Made by a program: the position numbers and the translations under genes. The notes beneath the pieces are model-generated. The model was not told where the DNA came from. It was given only the letters and a program-made list of their open reading frames with translations, and searched no databases. Of a DNA stretch of 64,000 nucleotides, positions 1-11,759 are shown in pieces (the stretch's first letter is position 1; each line of letters opens with the position of its first letter). The stretch comes from Dastarcus helophoroides (taxonomy: Eukaryota; Arthropoda; Insecta; Coleoptera; Bothrideridae): NCBI GenBank assembly GCA_028583605.1, contig CM053337.1, forward strand, positions 29,088,397 to 29,152,396, written 5' to 3'.

Positions 1-967
1 TCAAGCCAAGTTGATAAATGAGAAAGTATGTTTGATCAACTGCACCATCTATCGATACCTTACAGCAACTACTCAGTTGAACAAATCGAAAATTGTCTTT
101 AATGTTTGACAGCTTTAGAGTTAAGTTGTAAAGGCAATTACATTTTTGCTGATTTTGAGAGAAAAACATTAAAAAAACTCAAATTATCCAGAGTTTCTGT
201 TAAAATTTTAGCTTTAGACATATTTTACTGAAATTCTGCCATTAAACTAGAATTTAAAGCTTTAACTTGAAAACTAAAAAAAAATCTCGAAAACATTGAA
301 CTAACAAACATTTAAAGATGTTTCAGAATTGACATTTTCTCAAAAGTTCCCAGTGGTATTTTTAAAATTTCCACATTTAACTCGAAGTTTCTATTTTATA
401 GGCCCAATTTTAGTTTGTTTCGTACGTCTTTTTTGAAATGTAAACTTTTTCGCAATATATAATATTGGAATCAGAGTTTCGTAATTAAACTCTTTGATAT
501 TAGTCAAATTTACGACTGTAAATTGGAAATTCAGCTTTTTTCGGAAAAAAAACTCAGAATTTCGACTTGGCCGAAAAAAAGAAATTGAAGAAAAAATCAG
601 GCATCTTTTATTTAAAACATTTTCCTCGAAATTTACTTTTATTTTGTATAATTTCGCGTTATTTTTCCCATGATTTTGATTTTAGATCAAAAATTTTCTT
701 ATTTCTTCTGCAAGTTGTAGGTTTTTTTTTTAATTTTGAACTTTTCAGATCTCACAGTGAAATTTTCAATTTCGGACCGTAATTGATTTTTCGTATCTAT
801 TTAAATTTGAAATATTCAATGTTAAACTGCATTTAAAGACCCTGAATTTTCTTCAAAGGTTTTATTTTGGAAACTTCCTGTTTTGTTCTGAAGTCAGCCT
901 TAACCTCAAACTTTTGGCTTCGGACCAACCTTGCAACTTTTTTCTTAATATTTCGACCTTTTTCGTA
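1..967. repeat. AT-rich degenerate minisatellite tract, pyrimidine orientation
   Basis: No gene is seen. From about 300 onward the plus strand reads as loosely repeated words of the type CTCGAAATTTxxACTTTT separated by T runs, the pyrimidine-rich form of the dispersed repeat of this window. The open frame at 567-782 is a product of that composition (Phe, Leu and Lys runs with no domain). The first 300 bases are AT-rich and carry nothing recognisable. Confidence 0.5.
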
Positions 968-1127
968 ATCATAGTGAACTCGTTACCAACGGAATTTTCC
1001 CCAAAAACTGTAATCTATCCTTGTTTAAGAAGGCAGTTGATCGCCATCTGTCCTTGTTTCCGCATCCTGCTCGAGGTGCTTTGAAGGCACAATAGGGTTA
1101 TCGGGTGGATTGAACATTAAAAAAAAT
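968..1127 (+). mobile_element. Jockey-like non-LTR retrotransposon, 3'-end fragment (copy 1)
   Basis: The fragment encodes, with minor damage, the last part of the reverse transcriptase ORF (a motif like IFPxNxNLSLFKKAV.RHLSLF followed by HPxRGALKA) and a short 3' UTR. The same end occurs in the larger copies finishing near 19495 and 23890. Only about 160 bp remains, the extreme 5' truncation expected of target-primed retrotransposition. The codon for the final stop region reads GCACAATAG rather than GCATAA. Family assignment rests on the longer copies. Confidence 0.75.
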
Positions 1128-1145
1128 GTATGGAAGTCTCTACAA

Positions 1146-1240
1146 CAGGGGTATGGGCAACTTTTTCGCCAATTGGCCAAATACAATTTTCTTCTTATGA
1201 CCCATCCTGAGCTGGTGCTTTTACTGAATCGGTAATTTTT
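1146..1240. mobile_element. Possible hAT element terminus
   Basis: The stretch starts with CAGGGGTATGGGCAACTTTT, which resembles the CAGGGGTxGGCAA inverted terminus of many arthropod hAT (ZBED-like) elements. No matching opposite end or 8-bp target duplication was found. It lies directly after the Jockey-like 3' end. Confidence 0.35.
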
Positions 1241-1549
1241 TTTGGTATGTTGGTACAAACTTCTTTGAAATTCGTGACAACTTTGAACGGGATACGTCCA
1301 TTTGTGTAAGTTTGGCAGCTATTTGTTTACGACACGAAAAGTTTGTCTTGCCATTTTTATTATGGAAAAAAAATAAACAGCGAGTCTGCTTGAAATTTTA
1401 CCGTTTACATCTACGTAAGCAATTCTACGTAAATCGTTGAATTTGTGGGCGGACAGTTCGGGATTTTTACCACGATAATATTCTGTCATCTTCCGGTCTG
1501 TTTGTGAGTAGATTTTTGCCAAATTCAAAACAACAGTCATCGTTCAGCC
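1241..1549. other. Intergenic, no recognisable feature
   Basis: Sequence of ordinary complexity. A 73-codon minus-strand frame (1319-1540) is open but matches no family I know and has no neighbouring exon signals, so it is not called. It may be the body of a decayed transposon between the hAT-like end and the mariner scrap. Confidence 0.3.
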
Positions 1550-1632
1550 ACCCTATTCGCCAGATTTGGCTCCAGATTACTTTCTGTTTCAGAAACTCAA
1601 ATAGCCATTCCAGTGAAAGCGCCATGGATCCG
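1550..1632 (+). pseudogene. Mariner transposase fragment (D34D region)
   Basis: The plus strand reads QPPYSPDLAPDYFLFQKLK followed by a stop. This is the conserved mariner block around the third catalytic aspartate, usually PPYSPDLAPSDYxLF; one residue (the Ser) is missing. Nothing else of the transposase is recognisable on either side. It belongs to a different lineage from the three related mariner copies elsewhere in the window. Confidence 0.65.
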
Positions 1633-2095
1633 GCTTGATAAGGTGGGAGATTAAAAATTGTTGATTAAATCAAAAGTGCGCCTCTGCGAGTTGGATTTAC
1701 AGTTTACACTTTTTTTGACATATTAATTTTAAGCTATAAACTACTTCAAACGCAACATACAATTCCCCCAACACTAAAATTTTTTAAGCCAATGGCACAG
1801 CTATGAAATACTATTTCTTTGTACGTGGACTTTCCAGGTTCTTCTGCTTCTTAAAAATGTATAGTTTTTGCCAGACTTGGTAGGAATTTTTTTCTAGGGA
1901 GCTTGAGATTTCAAAGAAAAGTAAATAACTTTCACATGGTAAATATCCTTAGGGGCCATTCAAAAATTACGTAATCAATGTTTTGTTCGTTTTGAGCCGA
2001 CTCTCATCGTAACACAACACAAAATCCAAACCCTCACTCTTCTTAATCACATTTCAGATTACCTAATTGTCCGAAACAAACTTCAATTCGATTAC
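1633..2095. other. Intergenic AT-rich sequence, nothing recognised
   Basis: No open frame, inverted repeat or family signature could be supported here. Confidence 0.3.
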
Positions 2096-3065
2096 AAAAC
2101 TTCAAATTTACAATGAAAAAATGTCCAGTTTCAATTCAAAATTTCTGGAAGGTTAAAATTATAATTGAATGGCACCAAAAAAATTTCTAAATTTTGGCAA
2201 AATAGACAGTATTTCTAGGTTTAAATTGAAATAAAAAAAAAGTGAAAATATCCAGAAATTTAAAATTTTAGATGGAAACATAAAAAATATTTTGAAAAAA
2301 ATATCGACATTTTTAGAGTAAGATTTTAGCGAGAAATTCGCATTTACAATCTAACTTTGAAGGAAAAATTGCAACTAATTTATGAGAAAAGTCCGAGATT
2401 CTGAAAAATTTAAATAATTTATAAGAAAAAGTGATACTTCAAAAATCAAGTCAAAATTTCTGGAAAAAATTTGTTATCGTAGATTTATGGAAAAAAAGTC
2501 AGATTTGAAATCGAACTTTTGTGAATAAAAGTCGAAGTTTCGTAAAAAAAACCACAATTTAAAAACAAGTTTTCTTGAACTTTTGAGTTTATCTAGAATC
2601 GAAATTTTTCAAACAGATTAAAAATTTAAACAGTAAAAGGGTAGTCTGGAAATCGAGAAAAAGAAGTCGACATTTTGACAAAAAAAAAACAAGTACCTTA
2701 AATTAGAACTCAAAAGTTCGAGGAAAAGAGTGAAATTTCGGAATTAATTTAAAAAGAAACTTAAAATTCCTAAAGTAGAAATTTTGAGTTTAACCTATTT
2801 TTTGATAAGAACTTACGAAAGTCATAATTTTGGGGAAAAAGTAAGATTGAAATGAACTTTGAGGTAAAAGAAGTTTTGAAAAAAAAGATCATGGTAAAAA
2901 ATTTTTGAGTGATCATTTCCAAAAGTAAGAAAGGAACTTGGAGTTTGAACTCGCATTCTTAAGATAAACAGTAAAATTAAAAGCGCTGAATTAAGATAAG
3001 ATGCCAAGTTTTGAGAAAAGAACTATAATGCATAAAAAAAATCTTGTAACTTAAAAAATCCAAAG
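2096..3065. repeat. Degenerate minisatellite, purine orientation
   Basis: The plus strand is built from imperfect repeats of the type GTCGAAATTTxxxAAAAAA about every 19-20 bases, with A runs between units. Copies have diverged strongly, so the periodicity is visible only as recurrent GTCxAAATTT and AAAAAAGTC words. No gene is contained. Confidence 0.55.
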
Positions 3066-3224
3066 AAATAATCAGAATCCGGCCGTTTTAGATTTTAAAC
3101 TACTGACTTCCAGCGGTAGATCAAATCAAGTGGAGATCCCAAGGAGTACACATTTTAGGACTTATGAAAGGTCATAATCTCAAAATTTCGACCCCTTTCG
3201 AAACCTGATGTCTACACTGGAAAA

Positions 3225-3725
3225 CTCGAGGTATTTTTGTAATTTCTAGTAGGTTAAAGTTCCTTTTATTTCTATTCATTTTAATTTTATCGAAATTTCA
3301 AGATCTATTTAAATAAACTATAAGTTTTTTGAAAATTCATTTTCATTTAATTTGGGCGCTCGTGCTTCTTTTCTCTTGATATTCCTCCTTCAAATTTAGA
3401 TTATTATTTTTAAATTTAATTGTTTTTTCATAATCTTTTTGATTTTTTTAATTCCAACCTTTTCTCATCAATTAAAGGTTTATTTTCATTTCGAATTTAA
3501 ATAGCAAGCTCAAATATAAGAGAATTTCATTTTATAAATCTCTAGTTTTTTGTTCTTGATATTTTGGCGTTTAACGTGGACCTTCACTTTTTTTCGAAAT
3601 TTTGTAAAAAAATTTCTTTCAACTTTTAACCGAACCTTCATTCTATTTTAAAATCTAGGTTTTAGTATTTAAATCTAATTTGATTATAAATTTAGCTTAC
3701 GAATTGGTCCTAAAATATTTAAAAA
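3225..3725. repeat. Degenerate minisatellite, pyrimidine orientation
   Basis: Recurrent TTCAAATTTAGATT, TTTCGAAATTT and T-run words on the plus strand, opposite in polarity to the block at 2096-3065. No coding content. Confidence 0.45.
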
Positions 3726-3734
3726 ATCTTGCGG

Positions 3735-4765
3735 TATCTATGGTATATACAGGGGAACCATAAGTAATGGTACACAGAGCAATGGTGGATTTTTCTAAGA
3801 AAAATAATGTGATTTAGCTATATTTACCTTAAACCAAAAGTTCATATTAACAGAGATACAGGGTGTCAAAGTTTTTTTGATTTTTTCGTATAATTATTGA
3901 ATGAATTGTAAGATAGGCACGAAATTCGGCACAAGGAAGTTTCTTAAGTCGACAAACTTTAATTTGCTAACATATTACCAATAGCTGATAGGGGGCGCTA
4001 GCTGCGCTATCCTGCATAATTCTAAATCATCATAACTTTTTTGTGCACCCACATATATTAATTTTAAGTGGATAGTTTTATTTCCGCATATTTTTTTTAC
4101 GTAAAAAAAGTGTACTTTCTGAAAGTTGATACGAGCAACCGTTTCCAAGATATTTGCCCTTAAATCTTGACATGCCTTGGTTTTAAATTACTAAGATATT
4201 AAATTTTCGAAGCAGGCTTGAAAAAAAGTAATCATAAGACAGCTTTGAAACCAATTTATGTCAAATATTACTTTGCTGATAATATTATTACCTAAATTTT
4301 GAAAATCTCAATAGAGAAAATCCAAAAAAATTAAGACGTAATTTATTTTCTAACATAGAGATGTGAGATATAATCTCTGAGTCCGCACAAGAAAATTTTA
4401 ATAGTCTGGGTAGTCAAAGCAGATATTTGGAGATAAATTTCAATAAAAGATAGCCAGATTTTTAATTGTTTACAATCCCTTTGCATGAAAAAGTTCATTT
4501 CCCATAAAGAAAAATCCATGAAAGAACGAGAAATGATACATTGAGGGACTAATTACGCATAGCCTAAACCGATGGGTTTGGAGGCCCAATATTTTTCACA
4601 GGAGTTGCCCATATAATGTAGCTAGGTATGTACTAAGAAAGGATTTTTTGAAATTGAGCACCTAAGGGGGTGAAAATGTGTACCAAATGTTTCATGTAAT
4701 GTACCAGTTTCAGGGTTACATACTATCAATAAATAGAACAAATAATTGCATTTAAAGATGCCTTT
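3735..4765. other. Less AT-biased, transposon-like unique stretch, family not identified
   Basis: Composition differs from the flanking tracts. The stretch contains ACAGGGTGTC near 3860, a word common at the ends of arthropod MITEs, and a GC-richer segment with GGGGGCGCTAGCTGCGCTAT near 3990. No long open frame is present and no matching inverted end was found, so it is only noted as a probable decayed element. Confidence 0.25.
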
Positions 4766-5820
4766 AGATACTAATTGTTACAAAAAGTTTTCTTCTCATT
4801 TCTATTAACCAATAATTCATTAATTAATTCGTTAAACACATATTTATCTTTATTTTCTTTACATACAGATCGCGAAGTTGTCAGTAAAAGACAAAATACC
4901 TTAAACTAATTCAAAAAAATTTAACATGAACATTTAAAAAAATATTTCTACTTTTTTGACCTAAGTATTTTGCAAAAGGGAATTTTCAATATTTATTTTT
5001 TGTTTAAGATGATCTTCCCAGGTTGTCGAAAACCCAATCCAATCAAAGTCTAAATAAGTAGGAATTTTAAATTGCTGTTTTCATTAAAACCTCTATCACT
5101 GACATTTTTCGAAAAGATGCAAAAGAAAAAATTTAATTTGTATTAGTTTCTTTTTTAAATAGTCATACTTATAATTCCAAAAGTTTCAGCTTTAATTCAG
5201 ATATCTTCTTTGCAGTATTCATCAGTAAAATAAGCGACTTTGCCTTAATTTAACCAACATCAAGTTCAACTCTTTAAATAAGTGGGTTCATCGTGAGGTT
5301 ACAAAAATTGGCACCCTGTTGATGCATCTATCCGCTTGAAATATGTATGCTGAAGATCCTTATCTACCTAATTTTAACCCTTCTAAATTGTGGTTTGCAC
5401 TTAACTGGTGCCAGCCAAGCTGTAAATTATATAGTTTTCAAGCACATTGTTTATTTAAAACGTCCAAATTGAAACATTTAAATCTGAAAATGTAAAAATA
5501 GCCCACGACTTCTGAATGTTTCGACGCTTTCATTTAATACTTTCGCAGTTATGGCCCGAATGTAGAAATTATGCCGTAAATAAGGCGCCGTTAACCTTGA
5601 AATTCAGAGATATATGTAGCAGGTCTTCTAAAATAGACCGTATATTTTTACTTGGAATATTTTTAACCCATATTTAAAATCTCTCGTCTTGTAATTCATG
5701 CATCATTCGTCACGATATATGAAATTGTTGTTAATAAAAGATAATCTACGTAATTAGATCTTTTTGTAACGTTTAAGTACTTCTGGTTGGAACAAGTGGA
5801 GAGATTTAAGGTTTTTTCTT
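4766..5820. other. Non-coding sequence upstream of exon 5826, nothing recognised
   Basis: Ordinary AT-rich sequence. It presumably belongs to the upstream intron of the gene whose exon starts at 5826, because that exon begins with a split codon. No upstream exon could be identified by eye. Confidence 0.35.
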
Positions 5821-5825
5821 TACAG

Positions 5826-6012
5826 CATTGTCGTCGATGACTTCGATTTGGGTAAAACTACCACACCAACGAGAGAACCTAAAAAGGAAGAACCCGAAGA
5901 AGGTAAAGAAGTCAAAGAATGTAAAGTCGCCGAAAGCAAGCCTCAGCAAGTGCCTTGCCCACAAAAACCCTACAGCAGACAATCATCTGATGCTTCGATC
6001 AAAAAAATATTG
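5826..6012 (+). CDS. Penultimate coding exon of an unidentified spliced gene
   Basis: The exon lies between a good acceptor (TTTTTCTTTACAG, AG at 5824-5825) and a consensus donor (GTAAGCTT from 6013). One reading frame is open throughout. It starts IVVDDFDLGKTTTPTREP, continues with a Lys/Glu-rich segment (KKEEPEEGKEVKE) and ends with SRQSSDASIKKIL. The first base completes a codon begun in an upstream exon; the end is in phase 0. Codon use is balanced (GTC, GCC, CCC, TGC), unlike the AT-saturated surroundings, which is the main sign of real coding sequence. The segment looks like a charged, probably disordered linker with a possible phosphosite (RQSSDAS). I do not recognise the protein family. 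The terminal exon at 15371 joins it in matching phase, so the two together give the last 106 residues. Confidence 0.65.
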
Positions 6013-6068
6013 GTAAGCTTATCGCCCGATTGAAAGACTTCAGCGCATTAATATGAATAGCGTTTATA

Positions 6069-6245
6069 CAGGGCCGTGCCGTGCCGTGCTATGATGCAAA
6101 GAGGCAACCGCATCAGGCGGCACCTTACGGGAGCGGCATAAGTAGCTAAACCAATATATAATTTGAGCCATTCAATAATTAAAATTTTTTAAACATTGCT
6201 TTTCGATATCGGTCTATGTCAAAGGTGGGCAAATGCGGTTCTTCG
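6069..6245 (+). mobile_element. hAT element terminal fragments in the intron
   Basis: CAGGGCCGTGCC begins at 6069 and is followed by a GAGGCAACCGCATCAGGCGG-type segment, a layout I associate with one widespread arthropod hAT family. A second hAT-like word (CAAAGGTGGGCAAATGCGG) occurs near 6218. No transposase frame or target duplication is visible. It starts only 57 bp downstream of the splice donor. Confidence 0.4.
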
Positions 6246-6249
6246 ATGA

Positions 6250-8595
6250 GTCCGACTCCTCTTCAAGTTTTAATGTTTTTTTTTTTAATTCAGAATCTTT
6301 TTTACAATTCTTGTTAAAAGTTTAAGCCAAAAATTAAGTTAAATTTCAAAGTGTATAAAATTTTTTTTGAAATTACAAAATTAAAATTATGATTTCCGGA
6401 CAAAATTTCGAACTTAAACTCGCGGTTTTGCTGAAATAACTTAAAATTTAGATAAAATGGATATTAGCAGATATAAAACTGACAAATATTAAAAAAAACA
6501 CTTCTTAAAATTGAAAAAGTCATCAATCAGATCTCATTAATCAAATCCCAATTTCGCAAACAGAAGAAGAAATGAATAAAGACGTCGTTTGAGGAAAATT
6601 AAGAAAAATCTAAACAAAACTCGAGTGCCAACTAAAAAATCTTAAAGCTAAATTTTGAGATAAAATTGATATTCACGGAAAGGAAAAAACTAAAAAATAA
6701 GTTTGATTGTTTTTGCGTAAATGTCGAGTTTTTCTGGAAATTTTCGTTTTTTTTCCCAAAATTCTGTGTTTATATTTTACAATTTTTATTATGTTCGAGA
6801 CTAAACGAGAAATTTTAAAAAAGAATCGAAATTTGATAAAAGTCTTTACAAATTTTGAGATAAATTGGGATCAAATAAACGAGAAAACAGTTATTATTTT
6901 AAAAAGTCAGAAATTCAAGCTAACAAACAACATTTCAGGAGAAACGTGACAATTAAATTTTGGCTCCGTAAGACAAAATTTTGAAAGGTTGAAAAAAAAG
7001 ATTCAAAAATTTTAGGAAAGTCAAAATTTTGGAAAAGGTGGGTTTTAAAAAAAATTAAAAATCATGAAACGAAGACGGAATTTTAAAAAGGGTTCAAAGT
7101 TAACAAAATCGAAATATAATTTTTTTTTAATTTAGAGCAAAAGTCGAAATTTGGAAAATAAGACATAACTTTTAAAAAAGTCTTAATTTTGAGAAGCAGT
7201 CGAAAATTTGAAAAATGATTGGAATTTTTGATAAAAGTGAAAATTATGAAAAAGACAAACATTTTTGAAGTCGACATTTTAAAAAAATAAAAGATAGCAG
7301 AAAAGTTGGAATTTTTGATAAAAGTGAAAATTATAAAAAAGAACATCTTGAAAGTTAACTTTTTGACAAAATAAAAAATTGCAAAAAACTTACCAACAAA
7401 AATTTTAAAATTTAGAGAGAAATGTGACATTTTTAAGGAAAAAACAAAATTTTAAAAAAGAAATAATAATATTGACAAAAAAGCCAAAATTCTTAAAACA
7501 ATCAAAATGCATAATTGTAAAAATTTTAAAAAATCCATAAAAATTAAATGTTTTAGTAAGGTCAAAAGCTTCCAAAAAAAGTAAAATTTTTCATAACTTA
7601 AAATTTTTAAGTAGGTAAAAACTGAAAGAACAAATATTTGAAAATCAAATTTTCAAAAAAAAGTGGAAATTACTAAAAAAGATCGCGAAATTTGTACAAG
7701 TCGAGTTTTTACGATAAAATAAAAAAAATCGGAACAAACGAAATTACTCCAAAAAGTATCACTCTGAAAATAAAAATTCTAAAGAAAATTTCAAAGCTCA
7801 AAATAACTCAAAATCCCGATAGAGGTCAAAATTTGAAATACTCGAACTTTAAAAAAGTCGAAATTGAAACAAAAAGTAAACATCTTTATTAATTTTTTTT
7901 TAAACAGAATTTTTTAAAAAAGTCCAAGTTTTGAAAAAAGTAGAAAGGAACTTTGAGCAGAAGTTCTAAAAAAAAATATACAAATAAACATAAGTAAAAA
8001 TTTTCAATAACGTCAACATTTTCCAAAGAAGAGTTTTTCAAAGGTTAAAATTTTTGAAAGTTAAAATCGAAGATCAAAATTTTTATAATAATCTTAAATT
8101 TAAAAAAGTCATATTTAAAAAATGGAAATGTTGAAAAACCTGAAAACTGTGAAATTTAATTTTCAATAAAAGTGCCAACATTTAAAAAAAAATCGAAATT
8201 TTTAAATTAGATTTAAAAATAAAATGAAAATTCAAAATGGTCGAATCAAAAAAAGAAAATCAAAATATTCAGAAAGGCAAAATTTTGAAAATAACTGAAA
8301 TCAGGAAGAAAACTATATTTCGAAAACGTCGAAATTTAAAAAAAGTAGAAATATTCAAAAAGGGTGACTTTAAAAATAAAGTTGAAATTTTGAAAAATGG
8401 TGAAATATTCAAAGGGTCAAAATTAGAAAAAAAGGCTAAAATTAAAAAAAGTCAAAACTTTCAAATGGTCGAAAATTCTAGAATCGAAATATTCAAAGTC
8501 AACACTTATAAAAACTGATATTTTTAAAAATGCACAATGTTTCGAAGAGAATCGAAATTTATAACAAAATAAAAATTTCAAGAAAAAGACGAATC
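6250..8595. repeat. Long purine-rich degenerate minisatellite block
   Basis: About 2.3 kb in which the plus strand is dominated by A and G runs carrying words such as AAAAGTCGAAATTTTGAAAA at roughly 19-20 bp spacing. Several Lys-rich plus-strand and Phe-rich minus-strand frames are open here (7083-7430, 7692-7892, 8237-8518), but they simply translate the repeat and are not genes. This is the clearest purine-oriented example of the dispersed repeat. Confidence 0.65.
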
Positions 8596-8670
8596 GTTCA
8601 TAGGGTATTGAATGAATATTTAGCCGTGGAAAAGATTTGTCTTTAATCATGCACACATTTGACAAACACT

Positions 8671-9923
8671 CAAGTCCTCGGATTCATATGCACAAGAGAT
8701 GATTAAAATATGCTCATATATATGCACCTGAAATCCCCATAATATGCAGATAATTCACAAAAATATGCACGACTACATGAATGATAAGCACAATTATATG
8801 CATGATATGTATATAATATAAAAAAATCTTTTTAATTTGAATAATCTGTATTGCAAGCAGTTGCGTAAGGACTTTATTAACTTAAATTGGGGTAAAAATT
8901 TTTAAGATTTTGACCTGCTTTCATCAGGTAAGGGGCAGTATCTGTTAGCATCAATACTACTTTTTCAAATCAACAAGCCACTGGAAGAAAAAAGTCCCTC
9001 TTTTACAAACCTACATATTGTTTGCGTTGTTGGTTTTGTCAAGTTCTTTTGCACTTATTAAATAACCTGCACCAAATTTGTCTGCATTTAAAATTTTAAT
9101 AATTAAATTTGTGATCCATCGTCCACAACTGTCCGTAGTTTCATCCACTGAAAAATATATATAGTTGTCCGCTATTATTTCACGGATGTCTCGCATTGTT
9201 TTTTTGTAAATTTTATTATCATAATTTTTTCGTAAAGTACTTTCATCGGGTATGTGCTTATTGGAGTATTTTGCCAAAAATTGTCTGAAACTGACATTAG
9301 TCAACTTAGCCAAAGGTATATTGGCAGAAATTAGTGCATTGCATAGATCCACATTAAATTTGTCCTCTTTATTGCTTCTGGAGGACGAATCAGTTGTCTG
9401 AAGCAGTGACATTTGCAGTTTTTTGTTAACTTTTGAATTCTGTAGTTTTTTTTGATGCAAAGAAGTTTTAATGTGTTGCCTAATCTAAAATTCCTTTTCA
9501 ACCGGAATCTTAGAGAAAATTAAAAAAATATCAAACAATAGGTCTCATAATAAAATAAAGAGTTACTGCTTACTATTTTGATGCAAACTTTGCAAAATAT
9601 TTTTTCCTCATCCAATGTTCGGGAAATTTTTTTATCCGCAGTTGGGGAAGACTACTGTCTTTAGGTATCTTTCACGTGTGCCAATACTACACGATCTAAA
9701 GACTGGGGAATGTCCAAAACAGCTTTAATAATTACAGGTCATTAAGAGCACTACCCAAAACAGCCGCTAGCAAATACAGATAGTTTTGGGGAAAAACTTT
9801 TAGAATGAAATATAAAAATCTTAGAATTTCACAAAAATATGCCGGCATATGCACTTCATTCAATTATAAGCACAGTTGATAAAATATGCAAATTGTAGGC
9901 ATTTGCATAAAATCCGAGCCTTG
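8671..9923 (-). mobile_element. hAT-type DNA transposon, internally deleted
   Basis: The ends form imperfect inverted repeats: the left reads CAAGTCCTCGGATTCATATG, and the right, read inward on the minus strand, CAAGGCTCGGATTTTATGCA. Both ends carry many subterminal ATATGCA or ATGCATAT-like words (left 8688-8820, right 9835-9905), as hAT transposase-binding regions often do. A transposase remnant lies between them on the minus strand. The element is about 1.25 kb, too short for a complete hAT transposase, so the 3' half of the gene has been lost. An 8-bp target duplication was looked for and not found. Confidence 0.65.
9011..9605 (-). pseudogene. hAT transposase remnant (CGGBP1-like/BED zinc finger type)
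   Basis: The main frame (9011-9460, 149 codons) contains DLCNALISANIPLAKL, then a Phe-rich LxxFLxKY segment, then YFSVDETTDSCGRWITNLII. This arrangement is seen in insect hAT transposases and the CGGBP1-like proteins derived from them. Upstream, in shifted frames, IFCKVCIK near 9590 and HIKTSLHQ near 9460 supply the C-x2-C and H-x5-H pairs of a BED-like zinc finger, separated by about 90 bp that contains stops. The frame stops at 9011, before the catalytic core, so this is a broken gene. Confidence 0.65.
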
Positions 9924-9924
9924 C

Positions 9925-10435
9925 TCATGTCGATTGACACTTCTTACTGTTTTCAATTTCTGTTAAAATTTCGACACCTTTATGGATCTTTTTCAAAGTG
10001 TTTCCAAGTGTTTTAGGTTCCGTAAAATGTCAAAGTTCATCTATTTATTAATTTTGGTTGAAATATCCATATTTTAAATCTCAGTAAACTTGAAATGGTA
10101 ACTTTTAGAGAAAATTTCCAAATTAAGCTTTCGATTTTTAGATTTTAAGATTTTCATTTTTTAATTTTTGCCTTTGGAAAGTGCACATTTTTTTTGAATT
10201 TTTAAAGGTTAAAAGTAAAAAGATTATTTTCTTTAAAACCTTTAACTTTTTTCTTAACCAAATCTTGTCTTGAAGTTGTAATTTTTTTTTTGAAATTTCA
10301 GATTTAAATTTCAAATAGTCCTTTTGCTCGAACAGCTGCGGTTCATCAATTTTTTTATAAAGCTATAGTTTTTCATAATACTGTAGCTCCTTTACAAAAC
10401 TTTTTCGTTAACATTGCACATTTTTTATTCTTTCT
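9925..10435. repeat. AT-rich degenerate minisatellite, pyrimidine orientation
   Basis: T-rich plus strand with words like TTTAGATTTTAAGATTTTCA and TTGAAATTTCAG. No gene is seen. Confidence 0.4.
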
Positions 10436-10438
10436 TCA

Positions 10439-10905
10439 TAATTTTTTTTGGTGGAACGGACTGGTCCTTGGTTATCTTTAAAAATTGAAACACAAATCTT
10501 GTCCCCTGAAACCAAGAAAGATTAAAAAACACAACAGAGGTTGTTCTAACGCGTTTCGATAGCAAAGCTATTATCGTCAGAGAGATACTAACACCTAATC
10601 CTAAAATTAATCCTTATATACTAAGAATATTCACTTCGTGCATGATGGACCACATCCGAACGCGCATGCGCATCGAAACATAAGATAAGGAATTGTGACA
10701 TTACAACGTGTATATTTACATGCGCATGCGCGTTTGGATGCACAAAGTGAATATTCTTTGTATATAAGAATTAATTTTAGAATTAGGTGTTAGCATTTTT
10801 CTGAAGATGATAGTTTACCTATCGAAACGCGTTAGAGCAACTTCTGTTATGTTTTTTAATCTTTCTTGGTTTCAGGGGTCAAGATTTGTATTTCAATTTT
10901 TCTTC
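10439..10905. mobile_element. Palindromic hairpin element, full copy (family member 1)
   Basis: Arms of about 170 bp at 10484-10660 and 10720-10905 are inverted copies of each other. Each carries the block CTAACGCGTTTCGATAG and, nearer the centre, GCGCATGCGC. The loop is about 60 bp. Outside the left arm lies an extra tail (GGAACGGACTGGTCCTTGG) not repeated on the right. Related copies lie at 28715-28978 and 54446-54548. No coding capacity is seen; it is best described as a non-autonomous foldback or MITE. Confidence 0.75.
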
Positions 10906-10952
10906 ATAAAATATTAACTTCCATGGGTCGATTTAAGAATGTGTTACAAGTG

Positions 10953-11742
10953 CTATAGCATAGGGACCCGTACCCGCCCATTTTTTTTTAGTGGTTAAAA
11001 GTATCTTCAACATGACGTTTTGTGACTTGTATAAAAATAATTTAGCGGCCCCCACAACCAAGTGGCAGAGGGCTCCGAGCAAGCTTAATTCACCGCTGTC
11101 GAATTTAAAATAAAAATGTCTTCTTATTTTCGAAAATTTGAGACTCGAAATTGAAATTCTATTTTTTTCCAAAAACGTTTACTTTTTCAGTTTTTTTTTC
11201 AATTTCTAAACCTAAATTTTAATTAAAAAATACGAGCAACCAGGAGAATTGAGGAATTTTTTCCTTTTTTATTTTGTTTTGTTAATTGTTATCAGAGTTA
11301 TTTTTCCAGAGACAGCAGAATTAAATAATTTAGCTGCAAAGTGTTGCATTATTTCAATCCGCTCTTGGACACTTCAAACCATTATAATACTGTAATTAAT
11401 TAGTAACGATAATTTACGATGTAATGTTTAAAACACAGGCTTCAAATGATTTACAAATGTCATTACATTGTTAATGCTACGCAACATTTGCTCGTAGAAT
11501 TTTGAACTGCTTTCATCTATAATTCACTTTATATTTTCACTCTAAACCCCAGGTATTATTCATTTTTAAATTCTAATCGACAAGAGAGAACACTAACAAA
11601 ATGTAGGGTGTGATTGTGTCATTATTAAAAAAAAATAGGAGGGGTTGATCTGGAGGTGCAGGGATGACAGTTGCACTTAATATTAATATGATGAAATATG
11701 TCCCCTGGCTTATCCCTAAGTCCTATGTCCCTATGCTATCAG
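10953..11742. mobile_element. Candidate non-autonomous element with ATAGCATAGGGAC ends
   Basis: ATAGCATAGGGAC occurs at 10956 and its inverse complement, GTCCCTATGCTAT, near 11728, enclosing about 780 bp. A GC-richer segment just inside the left end (11045-11095) contrasts with the surroundings. The minus-strand frame 10933-11172 has no domain. The target duplication is not clear, so this is a tentative call. Confidence 0.35.
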
Positions 11743-11759
11743 GATCTTATTGCATTTTT

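Noticed and set aside
1319..1540. 73-codon minus-strand frame between the hAT-like end and mariner scrap
   Set aside because: No recognisable family; composition is not strong enough to call coding without homologs.
7083..8518. Phe-rich minus-strand and Lys-rich plus-strand open frames
   Set aside because: They translate the degenerate minisatellite, carry only F, L, K, I and N runs with no domain or splice context, and similar frames appear in every such block.
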